Part shown: positions 40,330 through 40,501 of the stretch, in pieces | Layout of the letters: each line of letters opens with the position of its first letter | Numbering within the stretch: the first letter of the stretch is position 1 | DNA from: CAIVSN01 sp040383945 | Lineage (GTDB): Bacteria; Patescibacteriota; Gracilibacteria; BD1-5; UBA2023 | Reading direction: 5' to 3' | DNA: 40,501 nt | Assembly (NCBI GenBank): GCA_040383945.1 | Contig: JBEICN010000005.1 | Coordinates: 1 to 40,501, forward strand | The notes under the pieces: generated by a model | The model's input: only the letters and a program-made list of their open reading frames with translations | The model's database searches: none | What the model was told of the DNA's origin: nothing | Program-made: the position numbers and the translations under genes

Positions 40330-40501
40330 ATGAGACTCTCATGTATGTGTCGTTTTTCTGGACAATTTAAACAACATTTAATCATCCACCCCATTGTGAT
40401 ACCCAAAGAATTCCAAGACTTCCATGATGCCTTTCTCCCCGTCGTCTTTCCAAACTCAGCGGTAGCAAACATTGTTGAAATCGCACTGCTGAGTCATGGG
40501 C
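40330..40501 (+). CDS. Hypothetical protein, 5' part only
   Basis: ATG at 40330 opens a frame to the window edge (57 codons, no stop, no TGA): MRLSCMCRFSGQFKQHLI, then PIVIPKEFQDFHDAFLPVVFPNSAV. No family recognised from the fragment. A TTGATA-like box at about 40280 lies upstream. Confidence 0.5.
   Translation, partial: MRLSCMCRFSGQFKQHLIIHPIVIPKEFQDFHDAFLPVVFPNSAVANIVEIALLSHG

Overview
This 40.5 kb window reads as chromosomal DNA of a Patescibacteria/CPR bacterium that translates UGA as glycine (genetic code 25), that is, Gracilibacteria (BD1-5) or Absconditabacteria (SR1). With the standard code almost every gene is cut by TGA. With TGA = Gly the pieces join in one frame into full-length recognisable proteins, and the TGA falls on glycines that are invariant in the families: Walker A of an AAA+ ATPase, GQDPYH of uracil-DNA glycosylase, the GH..G of undecaprenyl-PP synthase, the RNase R active-site region, and the ClpB linkers. 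By my hand count there are roughly 120 in-frame UGA codons. TAA and TAG are the only stops used. No rRNA, tRNA, CRISPR array, insertion sequence or phage gene was recognised.

Layout. 1-3.5 kb: a partial conserved protein (-), a CaCA-type cation antiporter (+), a DedA-family membrane protein (+) and two small unknowns. 3.6-8.2 kb: an unusual 882-residue glutamine-amidotransferase/methyltransferase fusion (+), an HDOD-domain protein (-), a structured intergenic stretch and a secreted thermonuclease (+). 8.4-12.1 kb: an AAA+ ATPase with a large unknown N-terminal part and three unknown proteins. 12.1-14.4 kb (-): FMN-binding lipoprotein, ApbE flavin transferase and uracil-DNA glycosylase. 14.5-16.9 kb (+): small unknowns, ribosomal protein L19 and a DEAD-box helicase with an RGG tail, closed by a strong terminator. 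17-27.5 kb (-): an EAL (c-di-GMP phosphodiesterase) protein, a potassium-channel-like protein, a class A PBP with an inserted segment, an LCP glycopolymer ligase and an N-domain-less ClpB behind a CIRCE operator. 27.6-33.3 kb: an exported unknown (+), RsmE (-), RNase R (+) and a 3D/peptidoglycan-binding secreted protein (-). 33.6-38.3 kb (+): the tightly packed run nusA-rplI-ruvX-uppS-smpB-rRNA/tRNA m5C methyltransferase. 38.5-40.5 kb (+): a large unknown with a GHMP-kinase-like glycine motif and the start of a further gene.

How it fits together. Much of the window is core information processing and envelope assembly: UppS makes the lipid carrier, the PBP polymerises and cross-links, LCP attaches glycopolymers, and the 3D protein remodels peptidoglycan. 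The lipoprotein and ApbE form a self-contained extracytoplasmic flavinylation pair. The EAL and HDOD proteins indicate second-messenger signalling. UGA-Gly is frequent in membrane and accessory genes and absent from L19 and from the glycine-rich helicase, so codon use appears graded by expression. The most novel single item is the amidotransferase/methyltransferase fusion.
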